Numbered from the stretch's first letter, positions 9,458 through 18,027 are shown. The stretch: 64,000 nt of DNA from Candidatus Hydrogenedentota bacterium (GCA_029556545.1 JAKQEQ010000138.1:80977-144976), one strand, 5' to 3'. Notes: generated from the sequence alone by a model not told the origin. Numbers and translations: made by a program.

Positions 9458-10113
9458 GGGGTAGTGCCAACAAAGCCCAGTAACTCCTTCTGTACCCGCA
9501 GTCAAAGGACTTCCCGCAAGAGACTCGGGTAGTGCATTGTAAGTTATTGGGCTGCAATGGGTTAGTGAAATATTGGGAATATTCGATGCGCATTCCTTGG
9601 GGTGTCTTGGAGGTGGTTGGCGAATTGAACGGCGCCTGGATGGAGGCAACGACAAGACTTAACCGTGCCCGCATCAAGGAGTCGCAGCCCATATATAGTA
9701 ACAGGACGGTTCGGCGATTACGGGGAGGCGCCCGCGCGTCGTTGGTCCCCGAGAAGATGCCGTCCAGTTTTCGAAGGACGGGTTGGTGGCAGCAACGATG
9801 CTCGACATCTCGCACGCATGCCTGAGAACTTCGGAGAACAACTTGGCGGCAAGTCGTAAGACCGGGGCGACGGGTATCCCGTAGACGAACCCGGCCGCCG
9901 GCGTCGGGGACGTTTACGGGTTTATGCGCGCTTACTGGCGTCACCGGCGTCCCGGACGCGCGTCAGATACCGTGAGACATTATTGCAGGCACTCGGCAAT
10001 GGATCGAGGAGTCCGGAAACCGCGAGAACTCGGTGGAGCTTGGGCGGTTCCGCGATATTTAACGCGGGCGCGGACACGTTGCCCTGCATCGTCGCAGGAC
10101 ACTCAGGCGGACG
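9458..10113. other. Long intergenic region between divergent surface-protein genes
   Basis: No convincing gene on either strand: the open frames here lack ribosome-binding sites, family motifs and signal peptides. Apart from the divergent promoters at its edges I see nothing identifiable. Confidence 0.5.
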
Positions 10114-10122
10114 TGCTATAAT
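10114..10122 (+). promoter_or_regulatory. Extended -10 promoter
   Basis: TGCTATAAT (TGn plus consensus -10, TATAAT at 10117-10122) lies about 95 bases before the ATG at 10218. No good -35 is visible, as is usual for extended -10 promoters. Confidence 0.55.
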
Positions 10123-10217
10123 GCGGAAGTCCCGCACATGCGAGCGGCGCCGGTTGTGTCTGTGGGGTGGGGTTGAAGTGCATAAAACGACTTCTTCCTG
10201 ACAGAAGGACCCATGGT

Positions 10218-12146
10218 ATGAGTAGTCGCAAGGCGTTGATTGCGGTGATGGTCACTCTATGTGGGAACGGATGGGCGTTTGGACCGGTGACGCACGCTTA
10301 CCTGGCCACGCGGGCGGCTTCCAGCTTGAATGAAGAGATTGTCTGGGGCGCTATCGCGCCCGATTTTGCCGGGTTGGTAAGCGTGGATAATCCCTTGGAG
10401 GGATCCCGGCTGAGCAGCATGACCCACCACGAATATGCCCGCCTCGCCGACTCCTGTTTTGCCATTGGGTTCTCGACTCATAACAGCGACTGGGGGGCGG
10501 ACTATTATGCCCACCTCTTTTATGACACGGGCGCGGAGGACATTTACTCGACCATCATCATCCGCCAATTGAGTCAGGAATTCGGGATCAGCATGCAGCA
10601 AGGCGAAGATCTCTTTGAGGCCGCCATTGACTATCTCATCCGCAGGGATCAAGGTTCTGAAATCGGCATGCTGGTCAGGCGCGCGGCGACGGCGTCTGGA
10701 GCGGTCCAGGAACAGGCCGTGGTCGACGCCTTCGCCGCGGAATTGGCTGCGCGGGTGTCCGGTCTGACGGTTGAGGAAGCGGACGAGGACATTCGAAAGG
10801 CGTTCGAGGCCTATCGCAGCACGATGGAGGTTTACGGGGAGCAGCTTAGCGGCGACTTGGACGCCGTTCGCTCCATGCTCATGCCGTTGCTCGCTGTGCA
10901 CTTGGGGGTCGACTTGGCGACCGCAGAGACCTATTTCGACCGGGCCGTCGAACTCTGTGCGGACTACCAGACCGAAATGGACCGCATCATTGCTGCAATA
11001 GCGCCGCATCTGCCCGAGCATGACTGTGTGGCTTCTGAAGGCGAAGGCGAGGGCGAAGGAGAGGTGGATTTCTGCGTGGCCTTTGCCCAGGTGTCGATGA
11101 ACGCCCTGCTGGGTCAGGTAGGCGACGAATACGGCGCGTTGCTCGCGTTGCTTGACCCCGCAATCGCCGATATCAACGGTCCCTTCCACGTGGACCTTGC
11201 GGACGATCAGAACTACGTTATCGACGTGACGGGCAACGGCCTGCTTGACGCCGGCAGTGAGTTGGGGTTGCTATCCGCGATCCTGAGTGATGCCGAATTC
11301 GATAACGGCGTCCTCACGCATTCCCAGGCGCGCGCCGCGTGGGATCACAACTGGAATCAACTTCTCAACGGGAACATCGGCCCGGTGTTGGCGCCGGTGC
11401 TGCCACCGCTCGTGCCGGGACTCATGGAACTCCTTGTGGGGTATGTCACCCTCGGCGACGGGGGCGTCACAGCCACGGGTCCGTCTAGCGTAACGGGGAG
11501 CGGTTCGTTTGGATTTGTTGCGGGGCTGCTGTCGCTTCTGGAGGATGCGCTCCAAGGCTACTTCGGCAGTGGATTCGCGAACCCCGTGCTCGATAAGGCG
11601 GATTTCACGCTTCTTGAGGAACTGGCGGCCTCGGGCGACGCCGACGGCGACGGCTACACCAATGCGCAGGAGTACGCCTATTTCACGCCGGTCGTCTGCT
11701 TCCGGAAAAAGCAGAACGACCCGTCCATCGACTATGTGACGGCGGCGCTGCATCCGCGCATCTGCCCGGACTGCGAGGGATGCCCGGAGTGCAGGCCGTC
11801 CACGAGGCACCTGTTCCGCGTCGGCGAAGACGCCTGTCTGGCCGTGCCCGGCGATGTGTCCCCGGACGAGATATTCATTTGGTCAAGAGAGGGCGCGGGA
11901 AGGCTCATCGAGGGCCGCTATGTCGGCGCACGTTGCAAGACCCTCCTTATCCCGAATTTGCAGATCGAGGACACCGGAACCTATACCTGCCAATATCCGG
12001 GCGAAAAGGGGACTTATTCTGTGCAGATCACGGTTGCGGAAGCCGTACCTGCGGCGGATGTCGGGGGACTTATGCTGATCTCGCTGGCGCTGCCGTTCGC
12101 GGCGTGTGTTGTGTCGAGGCTTCGGAAGCGAGCCGCCAGGCTTTGA
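10218..12146 (+). CDS. Secreted zinc-dependent phospholipase C-like protein with Ig domain and CTERM-like tail
   Basis: Predicted 642 residues; AGAAGGA at 10202-10208 supports ATG 10218. A signal peptide (1-20) leads into WAFGPVTHAYLATRAA, then IAPDF, THHEYARLAD and HNSDWGADYYAH. These His/Asp residues are in the order of zinc ligands of the zinc-dependent phospholipase C/S1-P1 fold, so hydrolysis of phospholipids or phosphodiesters is plausible. A short linker EGEGEGEGE (about 273-282) separates a second region with EF-hand-like segments (DVTGNGLLDAGSE, DADGDGYTNAQE), a CxxC-rich stretch (CPDCEGCPEC) and an Ig-like domain (DTGTYTCQY). It ends VPAADVGGLMLIS, a hydrophobic helix and RLRKRAARL. 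That is a tripartite sorting-signal layout quite unlike its neighbours' tail. The next gene follows after 53 bases, probably in one operon. Confidence 0.75.
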   Translation: MSSRKALIAVMVTLCGNGWAFGPVTHAYLATRAASSLNEEIVWGAIAPDFAGLVSVDNPLEGSRLSSMTHHEYARLADSCFAIGFSTHNSDWGADYYAHLFYDTGAEDIYSTIIIRQLSQEFGISMQQGEDLFEAAIDYLIRRDQGSEIGMLVRRAATASGAVQEQAVVDAFAAELAARVSGLTVEEADEDIRKAFEAYRSTMEVYGEQLSGDLDAVRSMLMPLLAVHLGVDLATAETYFDRAVELCADYQTEMDRIIAAIAPHLPEHDCVASEGEGEGEGEVDFCVAFAQVSMNALLGQVGDEYGALLALLDPAIADINGPFHVDLADDQNYVIDVTGNGLLDAGSELGLLSAILSDAEFDNGVLTHSQARAAWDHNWNQLLNGNIGPVLAPVLPPLVPGLMELLVGYVTLGDGGVTATGPSSVTGSGSFGFVAGLLSLLEDALQGYFGSGFANPVLDKADFTLLEELAASGDADGDGYTNAQEYAYFTPVVCFRKKQNDPSIDYVTAALHPRICPDCEGCPECRPSTRHLFRVGEDACLAVPGDVSPDEIFIWSREGAGRLIEGRYVGARCKTLLIPNLQIEDTGTYTCQYPGEKGTYSVQITVAEAVPAADVGGLMLISLALPFAACVVSRLRKRAARL

Positions 12147-12199
12147 GACGACGCGCGACGACGGGTACTGTGGTGCTTGGGAGGCGGGAGGACGCAGTC

Positions 12200-13480
12200 A
12201 TGAATGGTGTGAGCGCGTTTTGGTCTCGCGGGGCCGGTATGTGGTGCATCGTGGCCTTGACTGGTTTATGCCACGCGGGCGGTACGGTCGCGGCGCCGGC
12301 GCCCGACCGCGATAGCGTGCCTCATCGTGCGCTGATCCCGCCGGAGGTCGTGTCGATCTTGCGGAACGGGCCGAGCCCGACGGCGGCGCCGGAAGTCGCG
12401 TTTGGAGTCTTGTTCAGTGAGGCGGTGACGGGCGTGGATATTGAGGACTTTGAATTGGAGGCGCATAATCTGGTCGGCGAGGCGATTTTGAGCGTGACCG
12501 GGAGCGGCGCGGGCTACACCGTTCTCGTCGCTTCGGGCGAAGGCGCCGGCGTCATCGAGGTGCACCTGCGGGACAACGACACGATTCGCGATGTCGATAA
12601 CAACGCGTTGGGCGGCCCGGGCTTGGGCAATGGCGACCATGAGTGCGATGAGATGTACATTGTGGACCGGCGCGGGCCGGAGATTGCACTTGCGGGGGAT
12701 AATCCCCTGGTTATCGAGTGCGGGGACGTATTCATCCGTCCGAACGCTACTGCGTTCGATACCACCTACGGGGACGTTTCCGGCGATATAGCAGTAACCG
12801 GCGACGCGGATGCGGACGCCGTGGGCGACTACGAAGTCACCTACACGGTGAGCGACCCGCTGGGCAATACGACCGAACTGGTCTTGGCGGTTCACGTGCG
12901 CGACACGAGCCTTCCCGAAATCGCGTTGTCAGGGGCGAATCCCCTGGCTTGGCCCTGCAGTGTTCCGTATGTGGACCCGGGAGCGGCAGTCACGGACGTT
13001 TGTGACGCCGCGCCCGTCCTGGTTATTGACGACACGGATGTCGACCCGTCGCACGCAGGGAGCTTCACGGTTGTTCTTACGGCGACGGATGCTTCGGGGA
13101 ATGTGAACCAGGCGGTCCGGGTGGTGAACGTGGCGGCCCCATGCGGCGAGGGCGAAGGCGAGCCGCCCGAAGAGCACACGGCGGACCAAGACGGCGATGG
13201 ATTGATAGAACTGAGCGAGTTGCTGCGAGTGATCCAGTTCTACAACTCGGGCGGGTTCCACTGCGCGGATGATCCGGGCAGTACGGAAGACGGTTACGTG
13301 CCCGGCCCCGGCGCGAACGAGACATGCTCTCCGCATAACAGCGACTACGCGCCGCCGGGTCCGGATTGGCAGATCGCATTGACCGAGTTGCTGCGAATCA
13401 TCCAATTCTACAACTCGGGCGGTTACCACTACTGCCCCGGCGAAGGCACGGAGGACGGCTTCTGCCCCGGCGCCGCGTGA
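12200..13480 (+). CDS. Secreted Ig-like/DUF5011-like protein with short linker and ELLRVIQFYNSGG tail
   Basis: Predicted 426 residues. ATG 12200 follows GGGAGGAC with 6-8 bases spacing; a signal peptide occupies residues 1-33. Residues about 49-150 match the Ig-like module of the 1299-residue neighbour (FSEAVTGVDIEDFE, then RDNDTIRDVDN). Two DUF5011-like modules follow (about 155-312), each opening IALxGxNPL and containing YTVSDPLGN or TATDASGN. The linker is only GEGEGEPPEE (about 315-322). The tail starts HTADQDGDGLIELSE, an almost perfect EF-hand loop, and ends TEDGFCPGAA. It is the shortest passenger in the tail family and therefore the simplest member for study. No enzymatic motif is visible. 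Confidence 0.85.
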   Translation: MNGVSAFWSRGAGMWCIVALTGLCHAGGTVAAPAPDRDSVPHRALIPPEVVSILRNGPSPTAAPEVAFGVLFSEAVTGVDIEDFELEAHNLVGEAILSVTGSGAGYTVLVASGEGAGVIEVHLRDNDTIRDVDNNALGGPGLGNGDHECDEMYIVDRRGPEIALAGDNPLVIECGDVFIRPNATAFDTTYGDVSGDIAVTGDADADAVGDYEVTYTVSDPLGNTTELVLAVHVRDTSLPEIALSGANPLAWPCSVPYVDPGAAVTDVCDAAPVLVIDDTDVDPSHAGSFTVVLTATDASGNVNQAVRVVNVAAPCGEGEGEPPEEHTADQDGDGLIELSELLRVIQFYNSGGFHCADDPGSTEDGYVPGPGANETCSPHNSDYAPPGPDWQIALTELLRIIQFYNSGGYHYCPGEGTEDGFCPGAA

Positions 13481-13581
13481 AGCATCCGTGGATGAGAGTC
13501 CCGATGCCCCTATGGCGGATCCGGGGATCGTGTCATGATGTTCCAGGTCGCATTGCCGTCGTGCATGGCCGTTGCGGACGT

Positions 13582-13611
13582 TTGACGGGGGGCAGGCGGG
13601 TCTGCTATATT
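13582..13611 (+). promoter_or_regulatory. Sigma70-type promoter of rplJL
   Basis: TTGACG (13582-13587), an 18-base spacer and TATATT (13606-13611). The predicted transcript starts near 13618 and carries an approximately 160-base leader before rplJ. Confidence 0.7.
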
Positions 13612-13617
13612 TCGGGC

Positions 13618-13779
13618 AACGCGAACCGCGCGTCGAAGACAGCCGGCGGCCACAGGGCCTTAAATCTGCCTGCCGAGACGTAGCGCGTGCCGTGGAAATC
13701 GAGTTGATCTTTCCATGTCCCGCGCCGTCATTCGATGGCGCGGGACATTTTTCACGCCAAGGGAAAGGAGGTGACTCGA
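13618..13779 (+). promoter_or_regulatory. L10 leader with attenuator hairpin
   Basis: The leader of the rplJL transcript. Its 3' part holds a perfect 12-bp hairpin: ATGTCCCGCGCC (13715-13726), a 10-base loop and GGCGCGGGACAT (13737-13748), followed by TTTTC. This is an intrinsic terminator placed just before the rplJ ribosome-binding site. L10 or the L10-L12 complex binds such leaders in many bacteria and represses its own operon; terminator-type control here is inferred from position. Upstream, GGCC-ACAG-GGCC forms a smaller hairpin that could be part of the protein-binding fold. Confidence 0.65.
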
Positions 13780-14310
13780 TTGGCAAGACCGGAAAAGGAA
13801 GCCGCCGTCGCGGAACTGAAGCAGCGCATCCAGGACAACGAGGTCGCGATTCTCACGAAGTACGTTGGGATCAACGTGGCCCAGGTGACGGAACTGCGCA
13901 GGCTGATGCGGGAAGCGGGCGTCGATTTCAAGGTGTACAAGAACACCCTGGCGACGATCGCGCTGCGTGAACTCGGGCTCGAGGGCGCGGTCCCGTTCAT
14001 GGAGGGACCGACCGCGTGGGCCTTCTCGAAGGATCCCGTGGCCCCCGCGAAAATCCTGAAGGATTTCCGCAAGCAGGCGGACGTCGTCGGCATGACCGGC
14101 GGCATTGTGAGCGGGCGCGTCGTGGGACGCGACAGGCTCCAGGCGTTGGCCGATCTGCCGTCGGTGGACCAGTTGCGGGCGCAGGTGGTGGGCGTCATCG
14201 CCATGCCGTTGCGCAATCTGGTGGGCGCGCTGAGCGCGCTCCCGCGGAATCTGGCGAACGTGGTGGACCAGATTCGGAAACAGAAGGAAGAAGAGGCGCA
14301 GGCCGCATAG
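13780..14310 (+). CDS. rplJ: 50S ribosomal protein L10
   Basis: Binds 23S rRNA and holds the L7/L12 dimers of the ribosomal stalk. The start is the TTG at 13780: a perfect AAAGGAGGTGA (13765-13774) sits just upstream, and it gives 176 residues beginning with the family's usual ARPEKE opening. The N-terminal RNA-binding part contains VAILTKYVGINVAQVTELRR and KNTLATIA; the C-terminal helix RNLANVVDQIRKQKEEEAQAA is the L7/L12-binding part. rplL follows 81 bases downstream. The rplKA and rpoBC genes that normally flank this pair are absent from both sides. Confidence 0.97.
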   Translation: MARPEKEAAVAELKQRIQDNEVAILTKYVGINVAQVTELRRLMREAGVDFKVYKNTLATIALRELGLEGAVPFMEGPTAWAFSKDPVAPAKILKDFRKQADVVGMTGGIVSGRVVGRDRLQALADLPSVDQLRAQVVGVIAMPLRNLVGALSALPRNLANVVDQIRKQKEEEAQAA

Positions 14311-14391
14311 CGGGGCCGCGCCGAGTCAGGCAAGAACATAGGAAACGCGCGGCCAGCGCGCCGCGTGCGCAATACAGGAGATTACACATCC

Positions 14392-14808
14392 ATGTCGGAA
14401 GAAACCTTGACGCTGTCGTCGGAAGTACAGCAGATTATCGATGAAGTGAAGCAGCTTTCCGTGCTGCAGTTGAGTGAACTGGTGAAGGGCCTCGAGGAGA
14501 CCTTCGGCGTGACGGCGGCGGCCCCGATGATGATGGGCGCCATGCCGATGGCGTCCGCAGGCGGCGAAGCGGCGGTGGAAGAGGCGCCGACCTCGTTCGA
14601 CGTCATCCTGAAGGACCACGGATCGCAGAAGATTCAGGTCATCAAGGAAGTCCGCGCGTTGACCGGTCTCGGCCTGAAGGAAGCGAAGGACCTGGTCGAC
14701 GGCTGCCCGAAGCCGGTCAAGCAGGCCGTCGCGGACGACGAAGCCAAGAAGATCAAGGAGACGCTCGAGGCGGTCGGCGCGGTCATCGAGATCAAGCCCG
14801 CCGGGTGA
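14392..14808 (+). CDS. rplL: 50S ribosomal protein L7/L12
   Basis: The stalk protein that recruits translation GTPases; 138 residues. The start at 14392 is preceded by CAGGAG (14375-14380, 11-base spacing). The N-terminal dimerisation helices ([20 protein letters not shown]) are followed by an Ala/Met/Gly-rich hinge ([20 protein letters not shown]) and the canonical C-terminal domain with [20 protein letters not shown] and [11 protein letters not shown]. It is somewhat longer than the usual 120-130 residues because of the hinge and N-terminus. It is cotranscribed with rplJ and followed by a terminator rather than rpoB. Confidence 0.97.
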   Translation: MSEETLTLSSEVQQIIDEVKQLSVLQLSELVKGLEETFGVTAAAPMMMGAMPMASAGGEAAVEEAPTSFDVILKDHGSQKIQVIKEVRALTGLGLKEAKDLVDGCPKPVKQAVADDEAKKIKETLEAVGAVIEIKPAG

Positions 14809-14831
14809 TCCCACGGCTATTGCGTCTTGTT

Positions 14832-14874
14832 CCGTCGCGGTCGACCGGTCTCGGTCGGCCGCGACGGGTGTTTG
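14832..14874 (+). terminator. Terminator after rplL
   Basis: CCGTCGCGGTCGACC (14832-14846) pairs with GGTCGGCCGCGACGG (14853-14867) with one G-T pair and a 6-base loop. The following GTGTTTGC is only weakly T-rich. Confidence 0.65.
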
Positions 14875-14906
14875 CGCGGGGCAATGTAAGACAAGATGCT
14901 CTCCGT

Positions 14907-14975
14907 CTGAAAATCCGCGCCAGATCGGCTATACTACGTCTGGAAATACCATGTGTATTTCGTGGAAACACCACG
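14907..14975 (+). promoter_or_regulatory. Promoter and operator-like inverted repeats of the PIN pair
   Basis: CTGAAA (14907-14912), 17 bases, TATACT (14930-14935). Just downstream are two small palindromes: AAATAC-CATGT-GTATTT (14944-14960) and CGTGG-AAACA-CCACG (14961-14975), ending 5 bases before the ATG at 14980. They occupy the place of an autoregulatory operator; that role is inferred. Confidence 0.5.
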
Positions 14976-14979
14976 AACA

Positions 14980-15497
14980 ATGGACCCTGAGACACTGAAT
15001 AGGCCAAGAGTCTACATCGAGTCTTCGGTCGTCAGTTACTACACGGCGCGCCGTTCGCGCGACTTGATTGTCGCGGCACACCAGGAGATTACCTACGCTT
15101 GGTGGGACCATCACCTGCATGAATACGATGCGTGCATTTCACAAGCGTCCTGAATGAGATTGGCCGCGGCGATCCCGATGCGGCGGCCGCACGACTCGAC
15201 GCGGTAAGTGAATTCCCGCTGCTACCCATATTGCCGGAAAGCGAGTCTTTGGCGATGCAGTATGCTGAGCGACTGGCGCTGCCGGAGAAGGGCGTGTATG
15301 ATGCGTTGCATATCGCCATCGCTTCGGTGCATGGTGTTGACTACCTCGTGACGTGGAATTGCGCGCACATAGCGAATGCGCGTATGCGCAGGCATTTGGC
15401 GGCAATTAACTCGGCCATGGGTTTTCCGTTGCCCGTCATTTGCACCCCGGAGGAACTACTTGATGACGACACATTCGCAGACCCCTATCGTCGTTGA
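14980..15497 (+). pseudogene. PIN-domain (VapC-like) toxin gene broken by one frameshift
   Basis: The first half reads RPRVYIESSVVSYYTARRSRD up to ...HEYDACISQAS then stop at about 15151. The second half continues in another frame as VLNEIGRGDPDAAAARLDA through DALHIAIASVHGVDYL and TWNCAHIANA to the stop at 15497. Joined, they give a standard PIN ribonuclease with its acidic residues (E in YIES, E in LNEI, D in DALHIA). The break lies at about 15141-15146, where one base is missing in the codon before VLNEI. It may be a true mutation or a consensus error. The small downstream gene at 15463 overlaps its 3' end, which is the usual toxin-partner arrangement for this type. Confidence 0.75.
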
Positions 15498-15660
15498 TCC
15501 GATTGTCGCGGAGGTCCGCAAGGCGCGGGACGAAATGGCACGCGAGGCAAACTATGATCTGCACACCCTTTGCGAGCGCTTGCGCGCCGAGGAACGAGAA
15601 CATCCCGAACGACTTGTCGCCACGCCTGCCCAGCGGCGGGCACAAGAGGGCGAACGCTAG
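15463..15660 (+). CDS. Small partner protein (probable antitoxin) of the PIN gene
   Basis: Predicted 65 residues. ATG 15463 is preceded by GGAGG (15449-15453, 9-base spacing) and overlaps the PIN frame by 35 bases. The sequence (DPIVAEVRKARDEMAREANY, DLHTLCERLRAEERE) is highly charged and helical, as are the small proteins regularly encoded downstream of this PIN subfamily. A toxin-neutralising role is inferred from arrangement and size, not from a DNA-binding motif. It is intact although the toxin frame is broken. Confidence 0.65.
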   Translation: MTTHSQTPIVVDPIVAEVRKARDEMAREANYDLHTLCERLRAEEREHPERLVATPAQRRAQEGER

Positions 15661-15676
15661 ACGAGTGCGCTAGTAA

Positions 15677-16513
15677 ATGAAAACCTACGCCTTTGAGGGA
15701 ACGGACAAGTATTACCTCGACCCGGAGTTGCGGGCCATCGTGAACATGGCGCTGGCGATGGAGAAGCCGCTCATCTTGACGGGCGAGGCGGGCACGGGTA
15801 AGACGCAGTTGGCCTTCGAGGTCGCGCGGGCGCTCGGGATGCGCCTCGAAGTGCTGCGGTGCAAGTCGACGATCAAGGGCGAGGAGGCGTGTTACACGCA
15901 GGACACGGTGCTGCGGTTGAATGACGCGCGCTTCGGTTCGGGAAAGACCGGGCGCAATGTCGAGAACTTCTACGATTACGTCATCTGGGGGCCGATCGGG
16001 CGCGCCTTTCGCGCGGACGAGAAGGTGGTGCTCCTGCTGGATGAGATCGACAAGACCGAGTCGGACGTGCAGGACAACCTGCTCGATATCCTCGACGAGT
16101 GCCAGTTCACCATCCGCGAAGTGAATGAAACCATCAAGGCGGCGATTCGCCCGGCCATTTTCATCACGTCGAACGCGAAGCGGGAGTTGTCCGATCCGTT
16201 TCTGCGGCGGTGCTACTGCCATCACATCGCGTTTCCGTCGCCGGACGACATGCGCCGGATTGTTAATCTGCATTATCCCGACACGAATCCGAAATTGCTG
16301 AAAGCGGCCACCGACATCTTCTACGAACTGCGGGGCCGCGGCTTCGAGAAGCCGCCGGCGACCAGCGAACTGCTGAACTGGATCGGCGCGCTCGAAATCG
16401 CGGACCGCATCCCGGAACCCGAGGACCCGCCGCTCATCGGCGTGCTGCTCAAGCGCGCGGGCGATATCCAGCGTTTCCGCAAGGGGGACGCGGGCCGCAG
16501 GCCGTATTATTGA
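15677..16513 (+). CDS. MoxR-type AAA+ ATPase
   Basis: Predicted 278 residues. Walker A GEAGTGKT at 36-43, Walker B VVLLLDEIDK at about 116-125, sensor-like FITSNAKREL, and an arginine finger candidate in FLRRCYCHHIAFPSP. MoxR ATPases act as chaperones that insert cofactors or metals into, or activate, partner proteins, usually together with a VWA-domain protein. Such a gene starts 80 bases downstream (16593). The two probably form one operon and one complex; the client enzyme is not in the window. Confidence 0.9.
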   Translation: MKTYAFEGTDKYYLDPELRAIVNMALAMEKPLILTGEAGTGKTQLAFEVARALGMRLEVLRCKSTIKGEEACYTQDTVLRLNDARFGSGKTGRNVENFYDYVIWGPIGRAFRADEKVVLLLDEIDKTESDVQDNLLDILDECQFTIREVNETIKAAIRPAIFITSNAKRELSDPFLRRCYCHHIAFPSPDDMRRIVNLHYPDTNPKLLKAATDIFYELRGRGFEKPPATSELLNWIGALEIADRIPEPEDPPLIGVLLKRAGDIQRFRKGDAGRRPYY

Positions 16514-16545
16514 GGTTCATGTAGCACAACACTCCTGCTTGTGTT

Positions 16546-16586
16546 CGATTACGATTACGAGCACGAGCACGAGTACGAGTACGAGG
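16546..16586 (+). repeat. Simple repeat of CGATTA / CGAGCA / CGAGTA units
   Basis: About 40 bases of repeated hexamers between the MoxR and VWA genes. A related block (17886-17926) lies on the other side of the VWA gene. Confidence 0.75.
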
Positions 16587-16592
16587 TATTGC

Positions 16593-17819
16593 ATGGGCAA
16601 GGGAGAAGACGCTCGGACGGCGAGCGCGCTGTTTGTTGATTTTGTGGCGCTGTTGCGGGAGTACGGGGTGCCGGCGAGCGTGAAGGACCTGCTCGAATTG
16701 AACCAGGGGCTCGAAAAGGGCCTGGTCGAGAGCCTCGACGACCTGTACGTGTTTGCGCGGCTTTGTTTCGTGCGGCGGGCCGAGCACATGGACGCCTATG
16801 AGCGGGCGTTTGCGCTGTATTTCTTCGGTATCGATCTCCCGCCGGTGGCCGAGGGCGACCCGGAATTGTTCCAGACGAAACAGTTCCGCGAATGGCTCGA
16901 ACAGCAGGTGCGCGCGGGGAAACTGCCGCCGCGCGCGGTCTGGGAACTCGACCCCGAGGAACTGATGCGCCGCTTCTGGGACACGGTCCGCGAGCAGATG
17001 GAGGGACACCACGGCGGCAGCCGCTGGATCGGCACGGGCGGTAATTCGCCTTTCGGGCATTCGGGCAACGCGGCGCGGGGCGTGCGGGTGTACGGCGAGT
17101 CCGGGGGGCGGTCCGCGCTCAAAGTCATCGGCGACCGCCGCTATATCCAGTACTCGGACGCGGTCACGCTGCGGGAGGAAAACCTGCGCCAGGCTCTCGA
17201 AACGATGAAGCACATGAAGGCCGAAGGCCCGCGCGATCGGCTGAATCTCGACGAGACCATCCGCCGTACCGCGCGCAACGGGGGCGAGATCGACCTCGTC
17301 TTCGAGCGGGACCTCCGCGACAAGATCAGCGTGGTGCTCCTTATCGATAACGGGGGCTACTCGATGCGCCCGTTTATCCGGCTCACGCAGATGTTGTTCA
17401 CGAAGTTGCACGAGCGCTTCGAGGACCTCACTACCTATTACTTTCACAATACAATCTACGAGAAGGTCTGGGTCGATTTTCGGCGCGTCCGGGCGTTCCC
17501 GATCGAGACGCTGCTCACGCGCCGGCAGGACACGCGCATCGTCATTTTCGGCGACGCCACGATGGCCCCCGAGGAACTCGAACTGCCCGGCGGCGCGCTC
17601 GCGTATTGGGGCGGCGCGGCGCAACTCCCGAGCACGTACTGGCTCAATCGCCTCGCCGAACGTTTCCGCCATGCCTGCTGGCTCAATCCCATCCCGAAGG
17701 ACCAGTGGGACAGCACCTACGGCGCGTACACGCTCAACCGTATCCGCCGTCTCTTCCACATGGAGGACATGACGTTGGGGGGTATCAAGGGCATGGTGGA
17801 GTTCCTCAGCGAGAAGTGA
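16593..17819 (+). CDS. VWA-domain (CoxE-like) protein, MoxR partner
   Basis: Predicted 408 residues from ATG 16593 (MGKGEDARTAS); a longer in-frame extension would only translate the upstream simple repeat. The N-terminal half is helical (FVDFVALLREYGVPASVKD). A VWA domain follows, with a metal-site motif LLIDNGGYSM at about 250-259, a variant of DxSxS in which D, G and S are kept. Later parts include TYYFHNTIYEKVW and IVIFGDATMAPEEL. Proteins of this kind work with MoxR ATPases in metalloenzyme or complex assembly. There is no signal peptide, so it should be cytoplasmic. Confidence 0.8.
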   Translation: MGKGEDARTASALFVDFVALLREYGVPASVKDLLELNQGLEKGLVESLDDLYVFARLCFVRRAEHMDAYERAFALYFFGIDLPPVAEGDPELFQTKQFREWLEQQVRAGKLPPRAVWELDPEELMRRFWDTVREQMEGHHGGSRWIGTGGNSPFGHSGNAARGVRVYGESGGRSALKVIGDRRYIQYSDAVTLREENLRQALETMKHMKAEGPRDRLNLDETIRRTARNGGEIDLVFERDLRDKISVVLLIDNGGYSMRPFIRLTQMLFTKLHERFEDLTTYYFHNTIYEKVWVDFRRVRAFPIETLLTRRQDTRIVIFGDATMAPEELELPGGALAYWGGAAQLPSTYWLNRLAERFRHACWLNPIPKDQWDSTYGAYTLNRIRRLFHMEDMTLGGIKGMVEFLSEK

Positions 17820-17850
17820 GAGGAACGCCACACCTCCTATGGCGGAGTAA

Positions 17851-18027
17851 CCCTCACCCTGACCCTCTCCCTCGGGGAGAGGGGATCGAGCACGATTACG
17901 ATTACGATTGCGATTGCGAGCAAGAGGACGAACGGAAAGTGGGCTTATCGTCCCACATTTGGTTGACCCCATCCAAGACCCTGACCGTCTGCCTCGGGGA
18001 GAGGGAATGTGGGGCGGGACGCCCCAC
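17851..18027. repeat. REP-like palindromes and simple repeat in the VWA-pepP gap
   Basis: This gap holds several repeats and no gene. 17851-17884 is a palindromic unit containing CCCTCTCCCTCGGGGAGAGG; 17886-17926 is a GATTAC/GATTGC hexamer block; 17980-18005 is a decayed copy of the palindromic unit; 18009-18027 is a perfect 8-bp hairpin GTGGGGCG-GGA-CGCCCCAC. The same palindrome family recurs at 34960 and three times inside the gene at 39006-42467. Confidence 0.75.

Noticed and set aside
9453..9944. 163-codon minus-strand frame in the long intergenic region
   Set aside because: Overlaps the promoter of the Asp-box gene, lacks a ribosome-binding site and any recognisable motif.
16539..16592. 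Upstream in-frame extension of the VWA protein
   Set aside because: It translates only the simple repeat (Thr-Ser run) and has no ribosome-binding site.
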